Source: CAWVWD01 sp045106825 (GTDB taxonomy: Bacteria > Bacteroidota > Bacteroidia > Chitinophagales > Saprospiraceae). Taken from it: DNA of 7,702 nt. The first letter of the stretch is position 1. Each line of letters opens with the position of its first letter. The notes under the pieces were generated by a model that saw only the letters and a program-made list of their open reading frames with translations, made no database searches and was not told the DNA's origin. This document shows positions 1 to 5,252 of this stretch, piece after piece. The DNA is taken from assembly GCA_045106825.1 (NCBI GenBank), contig JBGCFH010000427.1, positions 1 to 7,702 on the forward strand. Reading direction: 5' to 3'. The translations under genes were made by a program, and so were the position numbers.

Positions 1-21
1 ATCAAGCATTTCAAGATTTAC

Positions 22-56
22 CCTTAAAAATCAGTCTTATTTTTTAAGGCTTTTTT
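22..56 (+). terminator. Probable intrinsic terminator of a gene upstream of the window
   Basis: A 9-bp inverted repeat (CCTTAAAAA at 22-30, TTTTTAAGG at 41-49) with a 10-base loop is followed by C and six T (51-56). The T-run lies on the plus-strand side only, so it would end a plus-strand transcript entering from before base 1. The stem is AT-rich with only two G-C pairs, so its strength is uncertain. Confidence 0.45.
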
Positions 57-139
57 CTAAAAAAACGAGATAGCTTTTGCAAAATTGTTTTAGGTTAAAC
101 AACTGATTTACAGTATTTTAAGTTCATTCTGAAAACTTC

Positions 140-191
140 AACTTAATTATAGCTCAAAGACTTCATAAATCATTTTGCTGACGGAATCGAA
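140..191. repeat. 52-bp direct repeat, copy 1 (3' end of an IS)
   Basis: Bases 140-191 are identical to 382-433 (offset 242). This copy holds the last codons and stop of the transposase fragment plus the 23 bases beyond the stop. Homology stops abruptly at both edges: base 139 is C against T at 381, and base 192 is C against T at 434. The edge at 140 is therefore a candidate IS terminus. This is inferred from the break in identity; no inverted partner end is visible. Confidence 0.8.
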
Positions 192-381
192 CTCTAAAAT
201 TCCATAAAGCTGCTGCTAATCCAACTATTTTATTCTTTAATTTTATATTTTTTAAGCGACATTCATTTCTTAATATTCTAAAATGTTTCATTCCTCCAAT
301 GGCATGTTCTACATAAATACGCTCTTTAGCAACTTGCTTGTTGTGTGCTTTTTGCTCTTTAGACTTGAAAGTTGTTGAAAT
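163..381 (-). pseudogene. C-terminal remnant of an IS5-like DDE transposase
   Basis: The minus strand reads 72 residues and a TGA stop (165-163). The fragment contains RIYVEHAIGGMKHFRIL, in which the Glu after V matches the last acidic residue of the DDE triad in IS5-family transposases (DDE_Tnp_4/DDE_Tnp_1 type), and then GLAAALWNFR, the usual closing helix. The N-terminal part with both Asp residues is missing: at 381/382 the coding sequence runs straight into a second copy of the IS 3' end, and the frame meets a stop at 387-385. No start codon belongs to it, so it is a dead fragment. The family call rests on motif recognition; the subgroup and IS name cannot be given. Confidence 0.75.
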
Positions 382-433
382 AACTTAATTATAGCTCAAA
401 GACTTCATAAATCATTTTGCTGACGGAATCGAA
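382..433. repeat. 52-bp direct repeat, copy 2 (3' end of an IS)
   Basis: This is an exact second copy of 140-191. It again covers the transposase tail codons, the stop and the end of the element, but the coding sequence that should precede it (434 onward) is replaced by unrelated AT-rich DNA. One IS end abutting the middle of another copy suggests nested or tandem insertion followed by deletion. That history is inference. Confidence 0.8.
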
Positions 434-720
434 TTGAAACGTAAATAGGAATAATATGTAGAGTAGATTTTTCATATAAGATGATTCAATTAATATCTTA
501 TAAATATAAAAATAATTTCTATCAAAACCGCTATTATACTTGCGAAAACAAGTGCTACACACATTTTCCCATTATTTATCATCAAAAATATCTTTTTTCT
601 TAAACATATTGTTAAAGTTATAATACAATCAAAATAATTAAATTAAATTATAAAATAATATATGTATATTTAACTAATATAAAAACGATTACATATTCAC
701 AATAATAAAACCTATAAAAT
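434..720. other. AT-rich intergenic region upstream of the NYN gene
   Basis: I see no gene here. The stretch is extremely AT-rich, most of all from about 600 to 720. Weak elements are an 8-bp inverted repeat (TATAAGAT at 475-482, ATCTTATA at 495-502), a near-consensus Bacteroidota -7 box TATCTTTT (589-596) and a TATAAT (619-624). None has a convincing upstream partner, so the promoter of the 721 gene is not assigned. The start codon lacks a Shine-Dalgarno site, which is normal for this phylum. Confidence 0.5.
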
Positions 721-2466
721 ATGAACAACATAGCTTTATTTATTGATTTTGAGAATGTTAAATCTCCTTCTTTATTTGATGTTGGTTTGATTACAAATAA
801 TCTGGAAAATATTGGTAAGGTAATTTTAAAAAAGGCGTATGCTAATTGGAATAGTTTGAAAAACTATAAACAACGCATGATTGAAAATTCGGTTGATACC
901 GTCAATGTTCCTCCGCTTACAAAAGGAAAAAAAAATGCTGCAGATATTCGATTAATCGTTGATGCACTGGAAGCTGGGATAACGAAAGATGACTTGAATA
1001 CGTTTGTTATTATCACTGGTGACAGTGACTTTGTGCCATTGATACAACGCTTACAGATTTATAAAAAATATGTTATTGTAATAGGAAATGATAGAAAGAC
1101 GACCAGTAATTTACTCATCAAGACTTGTGATAAATTTTACTATTACTCGCAAGTTGTAGGAAAACCTAATTGTACAGAAAAAGAATATGAGGCGTTTTAT
1201 TTATTGATTCAAACGATGGAAATATTTGATACCGATAAGACAAGTGATTTTCACAAGATGCGTTTTATCCAAAATTTTATGAGAAAAGAATATCAATTTA
1301 ATATCAAAAAATATAACTATATTAATTTTAAAGATTTTATTGAAAATGCTGTTATTCAAGGTTTTATAACACTCAACCGACAAGAATCTGGATGGACAAT
1401 TCAAAGAAAAGCGTCTACTCAAAACTTGAATATACCAAAGAGTATCGTTCTTTTAAATCAAAGAATCGCTGCAAAAAATAATTTTAAACAGCCTTTTGAT
1501 GCTGCTAAGATTTATGAAGCGATAAGACAAAGTAATGAAGATTTGAACGAAATGGTCAGTAGTAACGCTGTACTTCATAATTTAAGACAATTATATCCTG
1601 ATTTTCAATTAAAAGACTATGTAAGCAATAAAAGAGGTTATAAAGGTTTCTTACAAACTCTTTCTAAAAAAGGATGGATTCATTTTAAAAATAGCTCTAA
1701 TGGTGTGTTTTTAATACGAGCAACTCATAAATTGATTAATCAATATAAACATCACAATACCTTTGACAATAGTATCATTTATTGGACACTTAAACTGATG
1801 GCTTATGATTTGCGAAAGGAAGTTTTGTTAGAGGATTTTAACAACAGTCTTTATGCGTTATATCCTGATTTTAATTTTCATCGCTACACTAATCAATCTA
1901 AAGATTTCAAAAAATTGATGCAACAAGTAGCGAATGACAAATATATCACACTCAACGAAAAAAATGACAACTGTTTTATTCGTGCGAATCAGCCGTTAAT
2001 TGATGAATTTGCAGATTCTTCTAAACCATATTTGTTTGATACTTTGTTTGCCAAACGAATTTTGAAAGGCTATCAATTTAATCTTAATATCAAGGAAGTC
2101 ATAGAAGGAAAAGAAGTGCTTATGACGCTTCTTGAGAGAATGAAGGAAGATAATATTGAGTTAGAAACTTTGTATCAACGTTATTGTAGAAAATTCAAAA
2201 CACATGAAAATCAACAAGCCGTTCGTACAAGTTTTCTGACATTAATGTTTCTGAATAATATTCGTAATCCACAAAATTATATTGTTTATTTTGGTCAAAA
2301 TGATTTGATTGATATTAATAATATTAATATCGTGGATTATGACTATGAGGTTTATCACGGAATGTTTGAAACCTATTTGAAATACATTGCAGATTCGAAC
2401 CAAATACCTACTGATATTTTAGTCAATTATTTTTATCAACAAAACCAAATTTTGGAAGTCGCTTAA
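721..2466 (+). CDS. NYN-domain (PIN-like) putative ribonuclease with tandem OST-HTH/LOTUS-like domains
   Basis: This is a predicted cytosolic metal-dependent RNase or RNA-binding protein. Residues 1-145 form a NYN domain of the LabA/MARF1 type: IDFEN (Asp9), KNAADIRLIVDAL (Asp75, Asp81) and ITGDSDF (Asp101, Asp103) supply the acidic cluster expected of the PIN-like active site, all intact. Residues 155-228, 258-333 and 348-422 look like winged-helix units. The last two are clear internal repeats sharing LYPDF, a Lys-Phe helix and a closing FLIRA/CFIRA strand, as in OST-HTH (LOTUS) domains; the first is more diverged. Residues 445-581 are mostly helical and unassigned. There is no signal peptide or membrane segment. 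ATG 721 is the natural start because the first strand of the NYN fold begins at residue 4. The gene stands alone, beside IS debris and after a very AT-rich leader, which hints at an accessory gene. The RNA target and biological role are unknown. Confidence 0.85.
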   Translation: MNNIALFIDFENVKSPSLFDVGLITNNLENIGKVILKKAYANWNSLKNYKQRMIENSVDTVNVPPLTKGKKNAADIRLIVDALEAGITKDDLNTFVIITGDSDFVPLIQRLQIYKKYVIVIGNDRKTTSNLLIKTCDKFYYYSQVVGKPNCTEKEYEAFYLLIQTMEIFDTDKTSDFHKMRFIQNFMRKEYQFNIKKYNYINFKDFIENAVIQGFITLNRQESGWTIQRKASTQNLNIPKSIVLLNQRIAAKNNFKQPFDAAKIYEAIRQSNEDLNEMVSSNAVLHNLRQLYPDFQLKDYVSNKRGYKGFLQTLSKKGWIHFKNSSNGVFLIRATHKLINQYKHHNTFDNSIIYWTLKLMAYDLRKEVLLEDFNNSLYALYPDFNFHRYTNQSKDFKKLMQQVANDKYITLNEKNDNCFIRANQPLIDEFADSSKPYLFDTLFAKRILKGYQFNLNIKEVIEGKEVLMTLLERMKEDNIELETLYQRYCRKFKTHENQQAVRTSFLTLMFLNNIRNPQNYIVYFGQNDLIDINNINIVDYDYEVYHGMFETYLKYIADSNQIPTDILVNYFYQQNQILEVA

Positions 2467-2482
2467 ATACTTCGACAGAATT

Positions 2483-2512
2483 AACAGGATTTCACAGGAT
2501 TTCACAGGATTT
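2483..2512. repeat. Short tandem repeat, 10-bp unit x3
   Basis: Just after the NYN gene stop, the unit ACAGGATTTC is repeated: the GGATTTCACA register runs three times, and the tract ends at 2512. An imperfect unit (TTAACAGGAT) precedes two perfect TTCACAGGAT units. Similar AACAGGATTT-type tracts are common between genes in this phylum, as far as I recall. No coding role is visible. Confidence 0.7.
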
Positions 2513-2608
2513 ATAAATAATTGTAAATCAAATATTTATAAAAAATAAATATCAAAATATTTAAGCAAACCTACTTAATTTAAATTTTTAAATTATTGAT
2601 AATTAAAC

Positions 2609-2651
2609 ATAGAGCGGATATTTTTGTCAATTGTGAAAGTGTCCGCTCTAT
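2609..2651 (+). other. Long RNA hairpin, plus-strand biased, function unknown
   Basis: Ten perfect pairs (ATAGAGCGGA at 2609-2618 with TCCGCTCTAT at 2642-2651) continue inward to a 19-pair stem with a 5-base loop (2628-2632) if G-U pairs are allowed. All five wobbles (2619/2641, 2621/2639, 2625/2635, 2626/2634, 2627/2633) are G-U in plus-strand RNA but would be A-C mismatches in minus-strand RNA, so the structure fits a plus-strand transcript. No T-run follows (ATTACAACAAAAG), so it is not a standard terminator. It could be a decayed or factor-dependent terminator for the NYN gene, a 3' stability element, or part of a small RNA. Confidence 0.6.
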
Positions 2652-2717
2652 ATTACAACAAAAGCAACTATTATATAAACTCAAATACAAATTATAAAGA
2701 ACCAATAATCTATTCAA

Positions 2718-2748
2718 TTTCTCTAATTCATATTTTCATTTAACTTTG
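2718..2748 (+). promoter_or_regulatory. Probable Bacteroidota-type promoter for fabH
   Basis: TAACTTTG at 2741-2748 matches the -7 consensus TAnnTTTG exactly. TTTC at 2718-2721 is one base from the -33 TTTG element, with a 19-base spacer as expected. Transcription would start near 2754-2757, leaving a leader of about 75 bases. No operator-like repeat overlaps it. Confidence 0.55.
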
Positions 2749-2830
2749 TGTAATTAAACTATTTTATACCTATTAGTATTACACTTAGAAATAATTTACG
2801 CAGTATCTCTTATACTAAAAAAGCAAAGAT

Positions 2831-3895
2831 ATGTATAAAACTAAGATAGCAGGAATTGGACATTACGTTCCTGAACAAGTAGTTACCAATGATGATTTGT
2901 CTCGACACATGGATACTTCTGACGAATGGATTCAAGAACGAACAGGAATCAAAGAAAGACGTTATGCGAAGAAATTTGAAGAAACAACTTCTGTTTTGGG
3001 AGCAAAAGCTGCAAAAATAGCAATTGAACGAGCAGGAATTACGCCAGATGATATTGACTTTATCATTTTTGCTACGTTAAGTCCTGATTATTATTTTCCA
3101 GGAAGTGGTGTTTTGATGCAACGTCAATTAGGAATGAGCAAAAACGAAATTGGTGCATTGGATATTCGTAATCAATGTTCGGGTTTTGTATATGGTTTGT
3201 CGATTGCTGACCAATTTATCAAAACAGGAATGTATAAAAACATCTTGTTAGTCGGTGCAGAAATGCACTCTTTTGGTTTAGATTTTTCAACAAGAGGTCG
3301 TGGTGTGACTGTGATTTTTGGTGATGGAGCAGGTGCTGTTGTTTTGCAACCGACCGAAGAAGAAAATCAAGGAATTATGTCTACGCATTTACATGCTGAT
3401 GGACGTGAAGCAGAACATTTAGCCTTCATTAACCCTGGTGCTCACGGAGGCGTTCACAATCCTGATCACGATTATGGTTATCCGACGAAAGAAGAAAATG
3501 AATATGGTGGATTATTCTTAACCGATAAAATGTGGGAAGAAGGAGATTATCATCCAAATATGAATGGAAAACACGTCTTCAAATTTGCGGTAACAAAGTT
3601 TCCTGCTGTTATCATGGAAGCATTACAACAAAACGGTCATACACCACAAGATTTAAAAATGTTGATTCCACATCAAGCTAATTTGAGAATTAGTAAGTTT
3701 GTACAAAAACGTATGAAATTACGTGATGATCAAGTATTTAATAATATCGAAAAATACGGAAATACAACGGCTGCATCTATTCCGATTGCTTTGTCAGAAG
3801 CTTGGGAGGCTGGAAAAATCAAACGTGGAGATTTGGTTTGTTTGGCTGCTTTTGGTAGCGGATTTACTTGGGGTTCTGCGTTGTTGCAGTGGTAA
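2831..3895 (+). CDS. fabH: Beta-ketoacyl-ACP synthase III (FabH/KAS III family)
   Basis: The family condenses an acyl-CoA, usually acetyl-CoA or a branched primer, with malonyl-ACP to start fatty-acid synthesis in the cytosol. The thiolase-fold triad is complete: Cys116 in NQCSGF, His281 in PHQAN and Asn311 in YGNTTAAS. Trp33 and Arg37 in DEWIQERTGI match the CoA-pocket motif, and the closing AFGSGFTWGSALLQW is typical. At 354 residues it is longer than the roughly 317 of E. coli FabH. The extra 29 or so residues lie between GIMSTHLHADG (181-191) and NGKHVFKFAV (245-254), rich in His, Asp, Gly and Tyr, near the acyl pocket in the fold. It is not next to plsX, rpmF or accB, so it may be a second paralogue with another primer preference; this is inference. 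It has its own promoter and terminator. The start is set by the MYKTKIAGIG first strand; there is only a weak ribosome-binding signal. Confidence 0.93.
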   Translation: MYKTKIAGIGHYVPEQVVTNDDLSRHMDTSDEWIQERTGIKERRYAKKFEETTSVLGAKAAKIAIERAGITPDDIDFIIFATLSPDYYFPGSGVLMQRQLGMSKNEIGALDIRNQCSGFVYGLSIADQFIKTGMYKNILLVGAEMHSFGLDFSTRGRGVTVIFGDGAGAVVLQPTEEENQGIMSTHLHADGREAEHLAFINPGAHGGVHNPDHDYGYPTKEENEYGGLFLTDKMWEEGDYHPNMNGKHVFKFAVTKFPAVIMEALQQNGHTPQDLKMLIPHQANLRISKFVQKRMKLRDDQVFNNIEKYGNTTAASIPIALSEAWEAGKIKRGDLVCLAAFGSGFTWGSALLQW

Positions 3896-3900
3896 ATTTT

Positions 3901-3932
3901 AGGTAATAAGTAAAAGATAATAAGTAATAAGT
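3901..3932. repeat. Short imperfect repeat of TAATAAGTA
   Basis: Immediately after the fabH stop, TAATAAGTA occurs at 3904-3912 and again from 3919, where it continues directly into a further TAATAAGT. The tract is low complexity and probably slippage-derived. I see no function. Confidence 0.55.
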
Positions 3933-3953
3933 GTTTTGAAACGTACGCTTTCG

Positions 3954-3989
3954 AAAAGGTAGTGAACTGTTTAGTTTGCTACCTTTTTT
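3954..3989 (+). terminator. Intrinsic terminator of fabH
   Basis: AAAAGGTAG (3954-3962) pairs with CTACCTTTT (3979-3987). The stem extends through two G-U pairs and four more Watson-Crick pairs to a 4-base loop (3969-3972), 15 pairs in all, and runs into six T (3984-3989). The wobbles are G-U on the plus strand, matching transcription of fabH, which ends 58 bases upstream. Confidence 0.88.
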
Positions 3990-3998
3990 GTAATAAAA

Positions 3999-4018
3999 AT
4001 GGCGACCGAAGTCGCCAT
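3999..4018 (-). terminator. Intrinsic terminator of the minus-strand exported-protein gene
   Basis: A perfect 8-bp inverted repeat, ATGGCGAC/GTCGCCAT, encloses four bases. Read on the minus strand the loop is UUCG closed by C-G, the ultra-stable cUUCGg tetraloop, and the stem is followed by TTTTTATTA (3999 downward). It lies about 185 bases past the stop of the 4203-4727 gene and back to back with the fabH terminator, so the convergent pair is insulated on both strands. Confidence 0.82.
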
Positions 4019-4060
4019 ATCAATTTACCCTATAAAATCTCACTAAACCTAAAAATCTTT

Positions 4061-4099
4061 AATATTTTTCGTCCTAATATTTTTCGTCCTAATATTTTT
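4061..4099. repeat. 15-bp tandem repeat, 2.6 copies
   Basis: AATATTTTTCGTCCT occurs perfectly at 4061-4075 and 4076-4090, and a third partial copy AATATTTTT follows at 4091-4099. It lies in the 3' region of the minus-strand gene, between its stop and its terminator. Identical units suggest recent slippage and possible copy-number variation between strains. Confidence 0.85.
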
Positions 4100-4202
4100 A
4101 TAAAAAATGGGAATGTGTTTACTATGTTTGAAAACTGAACATGCTGTTATTCGATTCACTCTTCATAATAAATAATGATTGTTTACGTGTTAGCTCTCTA
4201 TT

Positions 4203-4727
4203 CTAATTTTGAACCATCAATTCATCTGTACCATAGACATTGATTGTAATTTCGTAAAAGAAGTCTGTCCAATTATCATCGCCTGTTCTATTCGTACCAG
4301 GTGTAGCGAAGTCTACTTCATCAATAATTAATTCGATACGACCTATTTTTTTATCTGCAAAATCTGTCTCAAACCACTCTTGAGGAGTCATTCCAACATG
4401 ATTTTTTATTCTGTTTATTTTATAACCTACTTTTAGTATTGCAGTTTTATCATTTGTTAATTGAGCAACAAAATTATCGAAGTTTTCATTTTCAGCCGTA
4501 ATATTGTACGTTAAAGCACTTTTTGCTAATGTGACCACAACATCTTGAAAAATCATTGTTTCTTCATTCAAATCTTGTCCTTTTTCACAAAAACCAATTT
4601 GAGGTGACAAGGTTTGTGTTTTTCCCATCACACCACCTTGTGCTTTGGTAGTCAATGATCCTAATAATTGTGCGTTTGTTGTATTAAATGCTAATAAGGC
4701 AGTGATAATCAATACTAAATTTTTCAT
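4203..4727 (-). CDS. Small exported protein of unknown function
   Basis: I do not recognise the family. The 174-residue product starts with a clear Sec signal peptide: MKNLVL, a hydrophobic core to about residue 14, then NTTNA with likely cleavage after Ala19, leaving Gln20 first. There is no lipobox Cys near the site, so it is probably periplasmic or secreted rather than a lipoprotein. The mature part (about 155 residues) has one Cys (47) and alternating beta-type segments (58-66 MIFQDVVVT, 95-103 TAILKVGYK, 128-140 IGRIELIIDEVDF, 156-166 FFYEITINVYG), suggesting a beta-rich domain. No secretion-sorting tail is seen. It is convergent with fabH and divergent from the small membrane protein, with no operon partner. 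The start is fixed by the signal peptide. A TATTTTTG box on the minus strand (4841-4834) could be its -7 element, but I find no good -33 partner. Confidence 0.8.
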   Translation of the reverse strand: MKNLVLIITALLAFNTTNAQLLGSLTTKAQGGVMGKTQTLSPQIGFCEKGQDLNEETMIFQDVVVTLAKSALTYNITAENENFDNFVAQLTNDKTAILKVGYKINRIKNHVGMTPQEWFETDFADKKIGRIELIIDEVDFATPGTNRTGDDNWTDFFYEITINVYGTDELMVQN

Positions 4728-4814
4728 GGCTTTTTAAATTTTAAAGTTTTATTGAGTAAATTTTTAGTGTGTTTGATTATACCTTTGCCAATAAAATGCC
4801 GAATTTACAATATC

Positions 4815-4843
4815 ATTGATTATCAATTAGTTACAAAAATAAC
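4815..4843. promoter_or_regulatory. Inverted repeats and possible minus-strand -7 box in the divergent intergenic region
   Basis: ATTGAT-T-ATCAAT (4815-4827) is a near-perfect palindrome of operator size, and GTTA/TAAC arms (4830-4833, 4840-4843) follow at once. The minus strand of 4834-4841 reads TATTTTTG, which fits TAnnTTTG. A palindrome placed beside a promoter box could be a regulator site for the exported-protein gene. In DNA this AT-rich, chance matches are likely, so this is tentative. Confidence 0.25.
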
Positions 4844-4942
4844 TTTTTAAAAAATGTTCCCATTTTGGAAACAAGGTTCATTTTTGGATTTACTTTTTTA
4901 ATAGTTAAACTAAAAGCCTATCAATTAATCTATAAAAGAAAG

Positions 4943-4950
4943 TATCTTTG
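4943..4950 (+). promoter_or_regulatory. Probable -7 promoter box of the small membrane-protein gene
   Basis: TATCTTTG matches TAnnTTTG exactly, 24 bases before the ATG at 4975, so the leader would be about 18 bases. No TTTG-like -33 element stands at the usual 19-base spacing, so only half the promoter is supported. The box overlaps a TTG codon (4948) that could otherwise be read as a start, which argues against that start. Confidence 0.45.
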
Positions 4951-4974
4951 AAATTAAATCAAAAACAAATAATC

Positions 4975-5139
4975 ATGAGTAGAGCAAAACGTAAAAAACC
5001 ATACAGAACGAAACGAGAAAGATTAATGCAACATGTTCGCAATATTAAATTGATTTTAATTTTTGGATTAATTGCCATAACAGTCTTTGTCTTTATGAGA
5101 TGGCAAGCAATTTCGGATTGGTTTCTTTTGAATTTTTAA
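4975..5139 (+). CDS. Small single-span membrane protein, unknown function
   Basis: I do not recognise the family. From ATG 4975 the product is 54 residues: a strongly basic head (MSRAKRKKPYRTKRERL, nine Lys/Arg by residue 16, plus Arg22 and Lys25), one hydrophobic helix at about 24-41 (IKLILIFGLIAITVFVFM), then a short aromatic tail with three Trp/Phe-containing turns. By the positive-inside rule the N-terminus is cytoplasmic and the last 12 residues face the periplasm. The frame is open 27 bases further up to a TTG at 4948, but that codon sits in the predicted -7 box, so ATG 4975 is preferred. The basic head could bind nucleic acid or phospholipid; that is speculation. It is monocistronic, with a strong terminator 39 bases after the stop. 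Reality as a gene rests on the promoter box, terminator and plausible topology. Confidence 0.68.
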   Translation: MSRAKRKKPYRTKRERLMQHVRNIKLILIFGLIAITVFVFMRWQAISDWFLLNF

Positions 5140-5177
5140 TATTACTGATATTATTGAACATAAGATGATGAGTTTTT

Positions 5178-5225
5178 AAACTACAAAAGCAAAATCCACA
5201 TAAAAGGGTTTTGCTTTTGTAGTTT
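5178..5225 (+). terminator. Strong, probably bidirectional, terminator between convergent genes
   Basis: A perfect 17-bp inverted repeat (5178-5194 with 5209-5225) extends by one G-U and two G-C pairs to an 8-base loop (5198-5205). The right arm ends in TTT and is followed by CTATTT. The left arm is AAACTACAAAAGC, so a minus-strand transcript also sees T-rich DNA at the end of its stem. The inner wobble (5195/5208) pairs only in plus-strand RNA. It lies between the 5139 stop and the receptor gene's stop (5253) and can serve both. Confidence 0.82.
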
Positions 5226-5252
5226 CTATTTACAATTAGCTCTAAAACTACT

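Noticed and set aside
140..433. CRISPR-like or attachment-site reading of the 52-bp repeats
   Set aside because: There are only two copies, the repeat is partly transposase coding sequence, and the spacer is the rest of the same gene.
619..624. TATAAT as a sigma-70 type -10 box for the NYN gene
   Set aside because: No -35 at proper spacing, the DNA is so AT-rich that chance matches are expected, and this phylum uses a different consensus.
1201..1422. Open frame of 73 codons on the minus strand
   Set aside because: It lies wholly inside the NYN/OST-HTH gene, has no motif or start signal, and its composition is that of an antisense shadow.
2609..2651. Integron attC site or standard intrinsic terminator
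   Set aside because: No attC core motifs and no integrase nearby; no T-run follows, so it does not meet terminator criteria.
4948..4974. TTG start giving a 63-residue version of the small membrane protein
   Set aside because: The TTG is part of the predicted -7 promoter box TATCTTTG, so it would not be in the transcript; ATG 4975 is better.
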